From Neonectria sp. B-13 (lineage: Eukaryota > Ascomycota > Sordariomycetes > Hypocreales > Nectriaceae): a stretch of 64,000 nucleotides of DNA. The DNA lies in contig NOKP01000001.1 in the NCBI GenBank assembly GCA_002682825.1, positions 5,087,296 to 5,151,295 of the forward strand, in the 5' to 3' direction. The number at the start of each line of letters is the position of its first letter. Positions within the stretch are counted from its first letter, which is position 1. Below, one piece after another: positions 36,179 through 47,382 of the stretch. Under the pieces are notes generated by a model, which was not told the origin of the DNA, searched no databases, and worked only from the letters and a program-made list of their open reading frames with translations. A program made the translations under genes and the position numbers.

Positions 36179-37746
36179 CCTCTTGGACAGGAAGCAACAC
36201 ATACTGAGTAAATGCCGAACTGGAATTGCTAATAGTGACGATATGCGCCATTGCACCTGATCGATGGGGTGATAACCGACCCCAAGTTGCTGACGGCCAC
36301 GGCAGAGTGGAATCAAGTGATTGGCCCGATCCGTTCCGGCACTACATTGTATGTTTGTCTTAGTTGAGTCCGATATAGGGCTGGGAGGGAGGGGGGGAGA
36401 GAAGTAGCAGTCCTAAGAGGGACTACGCAGCCACGGAGAGAAGAGGGAAGAAAAATAAGACGAGATGAGAGAAAACAATGGCGGGTTTGGTATCGGGCAG
36501 TTCTCGCAGGGGAATGGAATTTGGGGGTCAAGTTCCAGGCCTTGGACAGCCTCCCCTCCTGCAATATATCATCTGCCGACACCTCCATCTACGAAGTTAC
36601 TTCGGACAACGCAGCGAAACGACATCAGACGTCCATGTCGACAACTTCCATCCAGAGTCGAGGCCTGTCCTCAGCCTGTCTGAGCACGAGGACGGCCGTG
36701 GGTAGCATCCGTCCACCCATCATCGATGAGGCCTGGAGGGCAGCAAGCAGAAACAGGCTTCGAAACCGTTCGCCACAGTTGAGCGAAAGCTACCTGGCCA
36801 CGTCCTCCCCCTTCCCACGGGCACGCACGCAACCACCTCCCGGGATGGCCCTCCACAGCTGGCGTACGGCGGCGGGGACCTCTCGAGGTGGAGGGTAAGC
36901 ATTCGGATACTACGATGCATCTCATGGCCCCAGGCACTCTTGGGGTGCTGTCGAGATTTGGCAACCGGTGAAGAAGTGACTGGTCGCTGGTCAGCGGGCT
37001 AGAGCGCAAGGTGCATGGTGGTAGGGTCGCATTGCAGAGTGCCGCGCATCAAGAGGTGCGTCCACAGGTGCGTCCGCAGGACCCAGGGGCTGCACGTCCA
37101 ACACCGTGGCCATCACCACCACAACGTCTGGGCAAGGTATCTTGGCCTTTGGTTGCTTTGGGTAGCACAGCGGCCCCTCCTTTAGACGCGCGTGGCATGG
37201 GGAGTGGTCGAGGCGAGAGGGGAAGGCCCCGAGACGGTTGATAAGGCGCTTGTTCGCCCTCGGACTCTGCTTGATGACGTTACGCTTACGGTGGAAGGTG
37301 AGTTTCGGCATCATGTCCGCCGCAGGAGAAGCTCGGAGACAGCACTATGTACGAAGCGTCTGCGGCATCCTGGGTCTCTCGGACTTTCTCCTAGGGACCA
37401 TTCGTACTCCTTGAAGTCGCCTCGCGAGACGAAAGGAACGGGCCTCCGCCTCGGCCGCACTAGCTCTGGACGAAGACTGAGGGAAGAGAGGCCAAGTCGA
37501 AGGAAGGGATGGGGCGCCATGCTCTCGGCTGTGCCAGCGTTGCAATTAGAAAAGCAAACACCGTGGTGGTAGTTTCGATGAAAGGAGAGAGTTTGACTGG
37601 GATGATAGCTCCGACAAGCTAGTTCGAGGTGATTCGATGCCCACGCGGCTGCACAACTCGTGTCGACTTCAGTCGGGTGAGAAGAGGAGAATGAGTGGGT
37701 TGTGAGACTGAAGGGGGTAGCCTAGATACCTCTCAGGATAACTAGG

Positions 37747-37814
37747 GAACTGGGGAACTGGAGAACTGGAGGACTGGAGAACTGGAGAACTGGAGAACCG
37801 AGAATCGAGAACTG
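37747..37814. repeat. GAACTGGA-type imperfect tandem repeat
   Basis: About eight imperfect copies of an eight-base unit AACTGGAG with single-base changes. Confidence 0.85.
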
Positions 37815-39133
37815 TGCGCTTCCCGAGTTTGGGCTATCTAACTAAGTTACACCTTAGCTAGGAATTACTCCATCGAGCATACCCAAGTCTAGTAAGCAAG
37901 CAGCATGCAACACACCGGAAAGTCTCGAGCCACAGCGGCCGAGCACCAACAGACCAGAGTCCAGAGAGTTCGGGCAATAGGCGATAAGCGGAATGTTGGG
38001 CCGTGGCTGAGCCAGTCGAGAATAGCAACGCGCAATCGCTGAAGGCAGCCATGTTAGGGAGAGGAGCGGCTCGGCAACTAGGTAATTAGATAAGTAGGTC
38101 AGAAAATAGGCCAGACAGTAGGCCAAAGGTAGATAGCGAGACCTAGGGAGGTGTCTTTATCGGGTCTGCGATGCCCACATCGCGAGCGCGATTAGACATG
38201 GGGCGGACAGCTGCAGCGAGCGATAAGGCCCATGCCGATCTAAACAGTGACCTCTGTCCCACGATAAGGAGCTGGATGCCAAGCTGGGGGCCTACACTAG
38301 GCATTCCTACGTCGAGATATCTCGCGCAGTGACAGCACCTGGAAGATGAGGAGCACTTCTGCGAGACTGCTGCAAGACTGCTGCGAGACTACAGCTGCTT
38401 GTGGGAATACGTGCAGCACCATCATCACCGCGGTGATCCATCTATTCGTGCCTAGTGTGGCTCATCCGGCTCAGCTTCCAAGATAAAAGGTGGCTTCGGA
38501 TGGTAGGACGGCGCTTCCGTAGCCACATCCCGAGAGGATGAAAGAGCTTGACAGGTTGAAGGATGGTGATTGAAGAAGCGAGCCACCCAATGGCCGAAGC
38601 GAATGAGACGTCAGCAAGTGTCAACGTGGATTAGTCTATCAAGCTGCGTGTTGTAGACTGTTTCACGGCGTGCCCTAGTCCCCATGATCCAGGTTCCATG
38701 GTGGTATTGGCGGGCTTGTCGATGGCGTGAGGGCGCGAAAGTGATGCGATTGCTTTGCAACTAAGCCACTTTACGTGCCTAGCCACCCACCTACCTACAT
38801 TAGCTGAAGTTGCACAGGCGACGTTGGGTTGACGAGCCCACCAGGCGCGGGCTTGCGGAGGACATCGGAAGAAGACCGAGCGACGGGAAGACGAGGAAGA
38901 ACGGACAAGAGAGTTCGAGCGGTGGGCGATCCAAGAGGGGGAGGCGAAAACCAGAGCTTCGGAAGCGGAGAGCTCCAAGCGGAGAGAGAGCTCGAGCTAT
39001 CATCAATGAGACGGATCCGATCCGTGCAACACTACCATTCTGTACCTGTAAGCTTGGAATTGGACATCCGAGCACACACCACGGTGAGAGGCACGGTGAG
39101 CATCACCCGGACCCGGACACAGACCCGGACACA

Positions 39134-39231
39134 GACACACAAACACAGACACACAAACACAGACACACAAACACAGACACACAAACACAGACACACAAAC
39201 ACAGACACACAAACACAGACACACAAACACA
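39134..39231. repeat. 14-bp minisatellite, seven exact copies
   Basis: Unit GACACACAAACACA repeated seven times without error, preceded by ACAGACCCGG-type variants. It creates long spurious ORFs on both strands. Confidence 0.95.
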
Positions 39232-39590
39232 GACACGTCAAGGGATCGTGGCTGGGATGAGACAATACAAGACGAGACAAGATACAAGACAAGAACCGAG
39301 CTGGGGTTCATATCAGAGACACAAATAAGCGTCGTTCGTCCGGAAAATGGGGGGCATGATCCGGGGGCGTCGGGGCGTCGAGGCGCAATTCCTGGGGGGA
39401 GTCTGGGGTTTGGGGTTTGGCTGGGGCACGGGTTTGGGGGTCAGGCCGCCGTCAGACGGGACTCGCGGGACTCGCGGGAGGCATCGTGAGTGTGTCCCGG
39501 CCGCAGTGGTCAGCATCCTTACACTGTGCCGTGGTTGGCTTCGTGGCCTGGCTTTCTTCTGGAAACCTGGAACAGGGCGGACAGGCAGCC

Positions 39591-39635
39591 AACCAACCAA
39601 CCAACCAGTCAGTTAGCCAACCAACCAAGCCAGCC
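39591..39635. repeat. (AACC)n tetramer repeat
   Basis: CCAA/AACC tetramers in two blocks separated by CAGTCAGTTAG. Confidence 0.8.
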
Positions 39636-40400
39636 AAGCTACGAATGACCAACCAGCGAAACACCAATGTCAACCCATCCCATCTACCGATCCCGCCTCG
39701 GATCACCCAATCCGTCCTACTCTCTCTCCGCCGGTGGTCGTGGCGTGTCACTCAAGCCCCCTCGATGAACAAGAGGCCACCACCACGGGAAAAGCCGGTG
39801 CCACAACACGGCCAGGCAAGGTCACGGGACGGCACCGAGGTGCGACGCAGCGGGACTGGCGCAAGTGGCTAAAGGGATGCTGGTGGCGGACAGCAAAACA
39901 AAGGCGCCGCATCTTGGCAGCTGCACCATGACAGCGCCATCGAGGCATCTGTGAGGTAAGTTAGACGTTGGCAGTTGGTTGTCTTCGAGAGCGAAGTGAG
40001 TGTGATATGGGGCCCTTGGCTTTGGCCCTTGACCCTTGGCACCTTGTTGGCTGCGCCGTCGATCAAGGCTGGGCTGGGCTGGGCGGCTGCCCGGCTCGCT
40101 CCTGTGCGATCGGAATGTCATCATTGATAACTGAGGATCCAGGTCCGGGTCAAGATTCATGCTCCCATCGAGCTGCAACCTACTTAGCCAGGTACGAGGG
40201 ACCAACGACACAACCGTTTTTGTAGCGATCACCCGTCCACCACCAAGTCCAACATCCAACATCCAACATCCATCATCGCACGGTCCGTGCCGTCACTGCA
40301 CCCGGCGAGCGATAGAGCAACAGAGCGGTATGCTACAGTAGCAGCAGCGAGACCTGACACTGGCACGTCCCAAGCTTCCGAGGAAGGACGCCCCGTACCT

Positions 40401-40440
40401 ACGACTCTCTACTACTAGTAGACTAGTAGTCCACGACTCT
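40401..40440. repeat. 9-bp palindrome flanked by 8-bp direct repeats
   Basis: ACTACTAGT and its inverse ACTAGTAGT separated by AG (40411-40430), bracketed by direct repeats ACGACTCT at 40401-40408 and 40433-40440. An 8-bp duplication around a palindrome resembles a hAT-type excision footprint. Confidence 0.55.
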
Positions 40441-42071
40441 CGCCTGAGGGGCAGAGGCGCACTGGTTGCATTCCTGATGCAACAGCAACCCGTATTGTGG
40501 CCGAAGTAGGTACGAAGCCACGCACGGCACTCGGCTGCAGCTCGACTGATGGGGTCGAGGAAGTTTGCTTTTCCCCTCTTTGGTGGGGGATGGTTGCAAA
40601 GTCAAAGAGGTGGCCGGCATACTGAGCACCTAATGCTTTGACAGTTAGGTTCCATCTTACGTATTGCGCCTTTCCGCATCATTCGAAATGATAGACTAAT
40701 TCACCACAATATGCATTCATTCGCAACTCCCGGCCCCTCTCCACCCAGGCACGCCTGGGTCCATCGAGGACCGAAAGTGCCTCGCAGGGCGCTCGTCTCT
40801 TTGGCGCTTCGACGTCGTACCGAGCAGCCAGAACATGTACTATGCATGAATACGTCGTCTGTACGAGGTCATGGTACGAACTACCCTACATTTGCCGTGT
40901 TGTGCACGCCCCGCGGAGCCTGGGAAAGTCAGAGTTCAAAAGTCAGAGCAAGGTTTCGACTGGAACAATTGGGAGCTCTCTACTAGCGCCTTGGGAGGCT
41001 CTTCCTCCAATGTCTCGTCGGCATGCACTCCGGCCAACAGGGGATCCGTCGGCTCATACCTCTGTCACACTACATACATGCGATGCCAATGCGATGCAGT
41101 CTTATGGCAACGTGCTATCAGAGTTTTGGCGGAATTGAGTGACAGCTAACGACGACCTAATGACCACAAACTACCGTTCGGTGATTGCTCGCTCATCCGG
41201 TTACTCATATCCTCACACTCAAGGGAAAATAGGCTTCTCGGGCCCTGAGCCGAACTTGTACGCGATCAAGGAGAGTAAAGACGCCACCCAGCCGCGGCCG
41301 AAATAGCTATCCGGGCGTATAATTCTGCGTACGGATAGACTTAGCTCGTTGTTTGGTGCCTGTCAGAAAAATGTTCATACTGCACGGATACGGCGAAGAG
41401 TCGAGACAAATCCGAGCGCTCAGAGCAAAGGAAATGAATGGGTTGTCGAGGATTCCGGCGGCTTCAGAGATTGGCAGGGTCGTTTTTGCTTCTTGCTTCT
41501 TTCTTTCTTCCCTGACTCCCTTTGCGAAGCCCAATTACGACGACCGTCCAATCCAGTCCCATGCTTCAAGTCCCCGGCCAGGGGGGGGTCTGAGTCTCGG
41601 TGGGACGAGACGGCGCTGCTTCTGGAACCCATCCCCGCTTTGCCTTCGCGTCGGCAAGCCAGCAGACGGAGAGGAGAAGAAAAATCCGACGATGCTTGGC
41701 GCGTCCCAGCAGCAGGCGACGGTGCAGGATTTTCATATTTGGCGCCTCCCACCCCCTGCTCCAGTTCCGTTCTGGCCCAGCAAACTGGGCCACGGGGGAA
41801 CTAGTCGCGGGCCCCGGACTGGCGTGGCCGCCATCTTGGACCGCTCCGTTGGGTGCCCCATGGCATGGGCGTGTTGGATCTGGCAGTTGATAGATGGATG
41901 CACGTACTTCGGACCCATTCCAAAGAGCGAGCCAGGTACGCAGAGCGAGAGGGAGCGGAGAAGGTGACAGCTCTTAGGTAAAGCAGGAAGGGAGAGGGCA
42001 TCGCCAGTCCAGACTCTAGAGCGAACCAAAATGCCATGCCACGTTGCCGAGGAACGATTCAGACATTGGTT

Positions 42072-42106
42072 GCAACGCAACGCAACGCAACGCAACGCAG
42101 CGCAAC
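42072..42106. repeat. (GCAAC)n pentamer
   Basis: Five exact GCAAC units, then GCAGC and GCAAC. Confidence 0.9.
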
Positions 42107-43088
42107 GTCCGCTGGTCCTCGGCTACCAATTCCATGTTCGTGGCCAAAGACAGCATTGCCCCCTACCGTTCCTGGTCGGCTTCGACGGAGCACCGAGCGT
42201 CCTCGTGCCCAAAAAGGCCCAACATCACGTTCTTTTGCCCCTTGCACGAGTGAGGGCCCCCCGCCCCCGCCCCTCCGCCGGAACCCGGCCGCGTTCGGGG
42301 GGCGTTCGGGGGGGTTTCGAAAGAGCTTTTCAGGGCCCCAGCGTGGTAGCACGGAGCGAGCGATGCCATGTCGTGCTGCTGCGACACTGCGGCTGAAAGG
42401 GCACCCTGACGGGGGTGGAGGATTGGACTCGGGGAAGAGGACTCGGCCGTTTCCCGTGGTTCAAAGACATGATCCCTTCGCCCAGGCACCCAGTGGCACA
42501 TTTTCGCACCTCACCTTGAATCGTGACACCCTCGCTCGCCCGATAGTCAGGAGACAGACGGGGCCGGTGGGTTTTTGGGGGAGAGGGAATCGTAAAAATC
42601 CAATTACGGAACCCGACGACTCGTGGCCGTGGTCGGCGGCTCGGTCACGGCCAGAAAGTCAGGACGATGGAGCCGTTGGTTAGGCTTGTCGTCGGGACGC
42701 CCCCGGACGTCCAGGTCAGTGGGGGCACCTGGGGGGGATGATATTTTTACCTGTTAGCGGGTTGTAAATTACCCGATATTTGGTCCTTGATTTAAGTTAC
42801 TCATTCAAGTCATCAAATTGCCGGTCATGGCCATGGTCATGAACCCCGTACGCAAATGACCTCTGCGGGACCCATTTGCGGCCGTGGCCCGTGGCCCGTG
42901 GGCCGGTGATCGTGCAGACGGTGCCCCGGGCTGACCTGGGAGGGGAGCCCTGGTGGTCTTTGTTAGGTATCCGTAATAGGTGCTTGATCATGAGGCGTCG
43001 TGGGTGGTTTGGTGATGTTGTGCTGTGAGCTGCGAGGCGCCGTGTCGGTGTTTTGCAGTTACTCAGCGTAGCGCATTGCACTGCAGCG

Positions 43089-43122
43089 CATGGCATGGCA
43101 TGGCATAGCATGGCATGGCATA
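43089..43122. repeat. (GGCAT)n pentamer
   Basis: About seven GGCAT/AGCAT units. Confidence 0.88.
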
Positions 43123-44116
43123 TCAGAGAGCATGGCATTGCAATCGCTGTGGAGGCGTGCTTCTTCTCGGAGGCGTACGCTCTGATGGCGGGTTCTCGAG
43201 CGATTATGGCGTTCCTGTTCTCCCTTGAACGCGTCCGTCGCTATGCCGAGAAATCAATCTCCAGAGGCCCGGACTTTGGTATCCTGGACGCCGATGGCAT
43301 CCCGATAGCATCCCCATCCCCATTCCCCATCGTCGGTGGCTGCCCTCGGACGGACGCCCACGCAAAAGTGGACACACACCCATTCCCAGACTCGTCGCTG
43401 GACACACCACCATCACTGGAGACTCAAGACTTTTGCTCGCAATCGCAGACCCTCCCTCCTTCCCATCTTCCGGAAAAGCCAAGGAAAGGCCCGGTATGCC
43501 GATTATCATCAGTCATTAGACATCGAAGCAGAGCCAAAGCCAGAGTCGAAAACCAGGGGCCTGAGCCGATGGCAGAAACATACGCACTGGAACACTCTGA
43601 TATCGCAACACACAATCGCCCAGCACCCACGCTACTGACTCCCACGCTCCTACCCACACCCCACGCCCATCTGAAGACGAAATCCTGAGGTGTGTGCTGG
43701 ACACCACGCTCCCCACCCACACCTACACTCAACTTAACTCTACTTTGCTTCACTGGGAAGGCATGTTGCTGCTGGCCTGGACTGTCCGTGCGATGTAGGA
43801 CCGAGAGAGAAAAGAGGCGACAGAGATAAGTAGGTAGACACAAGAGAGAGCGAGAGAAGTGGATGGGACGAAAAAAGGAACACAGACCTAGCTCCTCTCC
43901 ACACTCTCTCATCACGCACATCCTTCCCTACCCGACCATCGCCTGTGCGACACATAATTTAGCCCTGTAGTCGGCGTAGAAGTACGGAAGCGAAAGCACC
44001 TCACCTCACCTACAGCGATACCTTACCCGACCGATACCTTGCCTACTCCAACTTTCCAATCCGGCAGTCCAGAAAGGAAGCGCGCACTCCCCTCCCTCCT
44101 ACGCCCACGCCCACAT

Positions 44117-44180
44117 TCACTCGCTCACTCACTCACTCACTCACTCACTCATTCACTTACTCACTCGCACACTCGCACAC
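44117..44180. repeat. (ACTC)n tetramer in pyrimidine-rich leader
   Basis: About fifteen CACT/ACTC units with a few substitutions, upstream of the Reg1-like gene. Confidence 0.88.
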
Positions 44181-44932
44181 CTTTCAACTTTCATCCCGAC
44201 CGGCCGGTGGAGAAGCGAGACGTGGAACTTGGGGCCCAGTCCTGGACTCGGCCTTGCGCGGCGCGTGAAAACCCCGGCACATTCAATTGTGGCCCTCTGG
44301 CGACCCCCCCCCTGGCGGTCCAATCCAGTCCCCGGTTCCAGTCCAGGGCGTTTACGGTTTGGTTTGCGGCCCTGCGAGTGTTCGTGCCAGGGGCCTGCCT
44401 GCCAGCAGCCCGCCTGAGCGCCACCACCTGGGGAGAGAGACACACAGCGCGCACACACAGACGCACACTGCAGAAACTGGACCTGGAGAACCGAACGTGG
44501 AGACCAGCGTGGAGACCAACCGTCTGTCCGTCCGTCTGTCTGCTGCTTCTTCTTCTTTCTCTTGCCCTGGTCAACTCTCTGCCCTGGTCAACCAACCCTC
44601 TGTGCCTGCCTGCCCTGCTCGCTGCACTTCTACTGCACCGTCCTGCCGGTCCCGTCTCAATCCTCCAGGACCAAGAAACAAGCGCCGATCCGTCTTCACC
44701 CGCCGCACTCTCTGCAAGCCACTCTCTCATTACTACGTACCTACTTACGAATACTTGGTGCTCTCTCTCGCTTCTTTTAGATACTGTACGGACACCTGCT
44801 GTGTGTCTCGTTCTCCCCAATCCATCCTAGTATTGACTTCGTCCCCTCTCGTCTCGTCTCCTCTCTTCCCCCATACCGTCCCATCCCATACCGTCTTGCC
44901 ATCCTTCTTTAAAGTCCACCCCCGTGTAGGTA

Positions 44933-45162
44933 TGAATACTTGCGTACCTCTGTACCTCGTTCTTGTCCCTTCAAGCTCCCTTCCTTATCTCTCTGCTCGC
45001 GTCTGCATCCTCCCACCCCGACTTCCCTTCCCTTCATATTGCTCGACCCATCCTCCCTCCCTCCTCCTCCTCTTCCTCCACCTCCTCCGTGATTCTCAAT
45101 CTCAGCAACAAACATCACTCGAGCAAGAAAAACACAAGGAGAGCACCTCATCAACCACGTAA
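44933..45162 (+). other. Candidate long uORF in the Reg1-like leader
   Basis: ATG 44933 opens a frame (MNTCVPLYLVLVPSS) ending at 45162, more than 400 nt before the main ATG. Its composition is that of pyrimidine-rich DNA. It is translated only if transcription starts upstream of it. Confidence 0.25.
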
Positions 45163-45497
45163 ATTGCACTACGAATACACACCCCCCCCACAGCTTCACT
45201 GCCGTCCCTTCTTTTTCCCCCACGAATTCGTCACCGCCCTGGGGCCCAATCCGCTCCAACGCCACCACGCCTCTACCTGGTTCAAGAACCCCGTCACTCG
45301 CTCGCCCGTCGCGTACGGAGGTGGAGGTACTCCGTACCACAGAAACTAGTCCCAAACCATTTCTACCACCTGCCCGACCGGCGACGCTCCCTAAAGTCCC
45401 TATAACCCGCCCCCCACCCGTCGGCAAACTCATCTTCTCCCTCCCCACGCCAAATCCCATCCTGTCTCAACCGTCAACGTCCATCTCATAGACACTT

Positions 45498-45509
45498 ATG
45501 AGTCTCTAA
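45498..45509 (+). other. Minimal uORF (Met-Ser-Leu-stop) of the Reg1-like gene
   Basis: ATGAGTCTCTAA ends 68 nt before the main ATG (45578), the only ATG between them. It is close enough to be in almost any leader. Confidence 0.55.
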
Positions 45510-45577
45510 CCGCAAATTCTTCCTTCTGGCTGCCCCGGCGTCAAGGTCCCGTCTGCGGACCCTCATCGTCTTTCATC

Positions 45578-47382
45578 ATGGCCGTCGTTCTCTCCTCCGA
45601 CGATAACGGCTACTTTGCCGCCTCCTCCCTCAGGCGCTCCCACTCATCCTCCAACTTCGTTACTTCCTCCTCCGCCTTCTCTGCAGCATCCCGCCTCAAC
45701 GACCCTTACAACTCCCCTTCCAAGACGTATTCCGACTCTACTCACTCTTCCGCTCCTTCCTCTCCACGCACCATTCACGCCGACTCCAGCGACCTGTCGT
45801 GCATCTCCACCCCGGCCACCAATCTCTCCATTGCCTCCGAGTACGACGACCACCTCGGTCTAGCAGATTCTCCCGAAGACCACTTCATGTTTCCTTCGTT
45901 TGCCCAGGAAAAGCTCTTTGTCCACCCACAACTCCACCCAGACGACAACCTGGAGCCTCCGCCCAGTCCCCGCACTGGAGACTCGTACACGGTTTCGCCT
46001 GCTGACCACGAGAGCTCCGACGATGGTTCCCACGACGACTCCCACGACGTCTCCAACGACACCTCAAGACCTGGCACCCCCGAATTTGGCGACCACGCCG
46101 AGGATGATACCGCAATTTCGACCCGCCCATCCCGTCAGGTAGATTACCTGTCCCATGAATGGCAGGAAGAGGATATCTGGTCCTCTTGGAGGTACATCGT
46201 GACTCGCCGTGGAGAATTCGCCAACAGCGCCCGATTGGAGAACGCCTCCTGGAGGACGTGGATGAAAGCCAAGAACGGCCTCAAAACCATCTCACCTGAA
46301 TCCCTCAATTGGTAAACACTGGCTCATTCGATTTGCTGCAAACTTCGGTGCTAACACTTCCTAGGCTCAAGGATTGCGACGTAACTTGGCTGTATGGTCC
46401 TCTGCAGTCCGGGAACAAGCCTATTCACGACACCCAGACGGATCCTTCAAGCGTGTCACTTTCCAAGACCAGCTCGTTGATCAATCTTCACAAGAAACCT
46501 ATCCTCAAGAAGAGGAGCATGTCTGAAGTGATGCTTCAGAGATCGCTATCAACTGCCTCATTACTAAAGCAAGCCACAGCGGCCGTTCAGGCCCAGGAAA
46601 CGAGAGGAATCTTGAGGCCTCGGATGGGGCGTTCAGCTACGGATTACTTTGCCTATCCCTTCTCATCAAGAAGAATGAGCGGAGAGAGCAGCAGTGTTGC
46701 GCCCTCAACGGAGTCTTCCGGAATCACCTCACCAAGCACTGAGCGAAAGCACATCCACTTCAACGAGTCAGTGGAGCAATGCATTGCCGTTGATGTTAAG
46801 GGCGAAGAGGATGAAGAGGTCATTGTGGACTCGGATCATTATGACTCAGACAGCGACTCAGATGATGGAGTTATGATGAAGCGGATGACAAGCAAGAAGC
46901 GGCCAGTCATGAAAACGCGAGCATGCAAGACCAAGACCGCAGAGGGCAAGACAATTGCGAAACTCCCGTCAACTACTCTCAAATACCGGGAGGACACACC
47001 TGAGCCGAAGGAGACGGCTATGAAGCACTCCCGAAGCCCCCTCATGTCACCGTCCTCTTCACAGGAGACGCTCCGACCAGCAAAGCATTCGGGCAAGTTC
47101 TTCTTTGGCGAAGTGGACGATGAGGGCTTGGACGATGCGCTGCTGAGCCCCACTGGCTGGTCGTCGCCACCGCCAAACACTAGTGGACTGCAGCGGTCAG
47201 TCTCTTCAAGCAGCCTCCTGGACGACCCTGCCGGCATGCGTCGCACACCTTCCGGGATGCTCATGCCGTACGAAGAAGGTGACCAGGCAAATGGTGAGGG
47301 CATCTTTGGCCGAGTGATCGATACCGTCAACACAGCCCGTGACATTGCTCACGTTATCTGGAACGTGGGCTGGAGGAAGTGA
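45578..47382 (+). CDS. reg1: Reg1/Hex2-like protein phosphatase 1 regulatory subunit
   Basis: In yeast Reg1 brings PP1 (Glc7) to Snf1 kinase to keep it off in glucose; a similar role is inferred here. Exons 45578-46311 and 46365-47382; 583 residues. Residues 1-180 are Ser-rich and disordered. A conserved block at about 187-262 (VDYLSHEWQEEDIWSSWRY, then ENASWRTWMKAKNGL and LNWLKDCDVTWLYGP) is the areA-GATA-like/DUF1752 region of this family. KKPILKKRSMSEVMLQRSLS is near 288. KHIHF near residue 371 fits the PP1-docking consensus [K/R]x[V/I]xF. It is followed by an acidic SDSDSDD patch and basic KKRPVMKTRACK. The end GIFGRVIDTVNTARDIAHVI is helical. Confidence 0.88.

Larger units (their letters stand above)
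33757..45577. other. 11.8 kb region without a supportable gene
   Basis: No ORF here shows family motifs, the codon pattern of the neighbours, or plausible splicing. It is rich in short tandem repeats (entries below) and in C/T- or G/A-skewed tracts. From about 43700 to 45577 the plus strand is strongly pyrimidine-rich, like a long 5' leader of the Reg1-like gene. It may hold a long regulatory region, non-coding RNA, or lineage-specific genes invisible to inspection. The stretch 34500-36300 is less GC-rich than the rest. Confidence 0.55.

Noticed and set aside
39134..39231. CRISPR-like array
   Set aside because: Repeats are contiguous 14-mers without spacers, in a eukaryotic genome.
39003..39311. 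Cys/Val-rich frames on the minus strand
   Set aside because: Direct translation of the 14-bp minisatellite.
42036..42683. Overlapping frames of 100-215 codons on both strands
   Set aside because: Arises from GC-rich, low-complexity DNA; frames start inside the GCAAC pentamer repeat and have Arg/Pro-rich random composition.
44039..45162. Plus-strand frames of 263 and 291 codons
   Set aside because: Composition (Ser/Leu/Pro) simply follows the pyrimidine-rich leader; overlapping frames are equally open.
33757..45577. RIP-degraded transposon island
   Set aside because: Not AT-rich, no TpA-enriched long tracts and no transposase or reverse transcriptase remnants seen.
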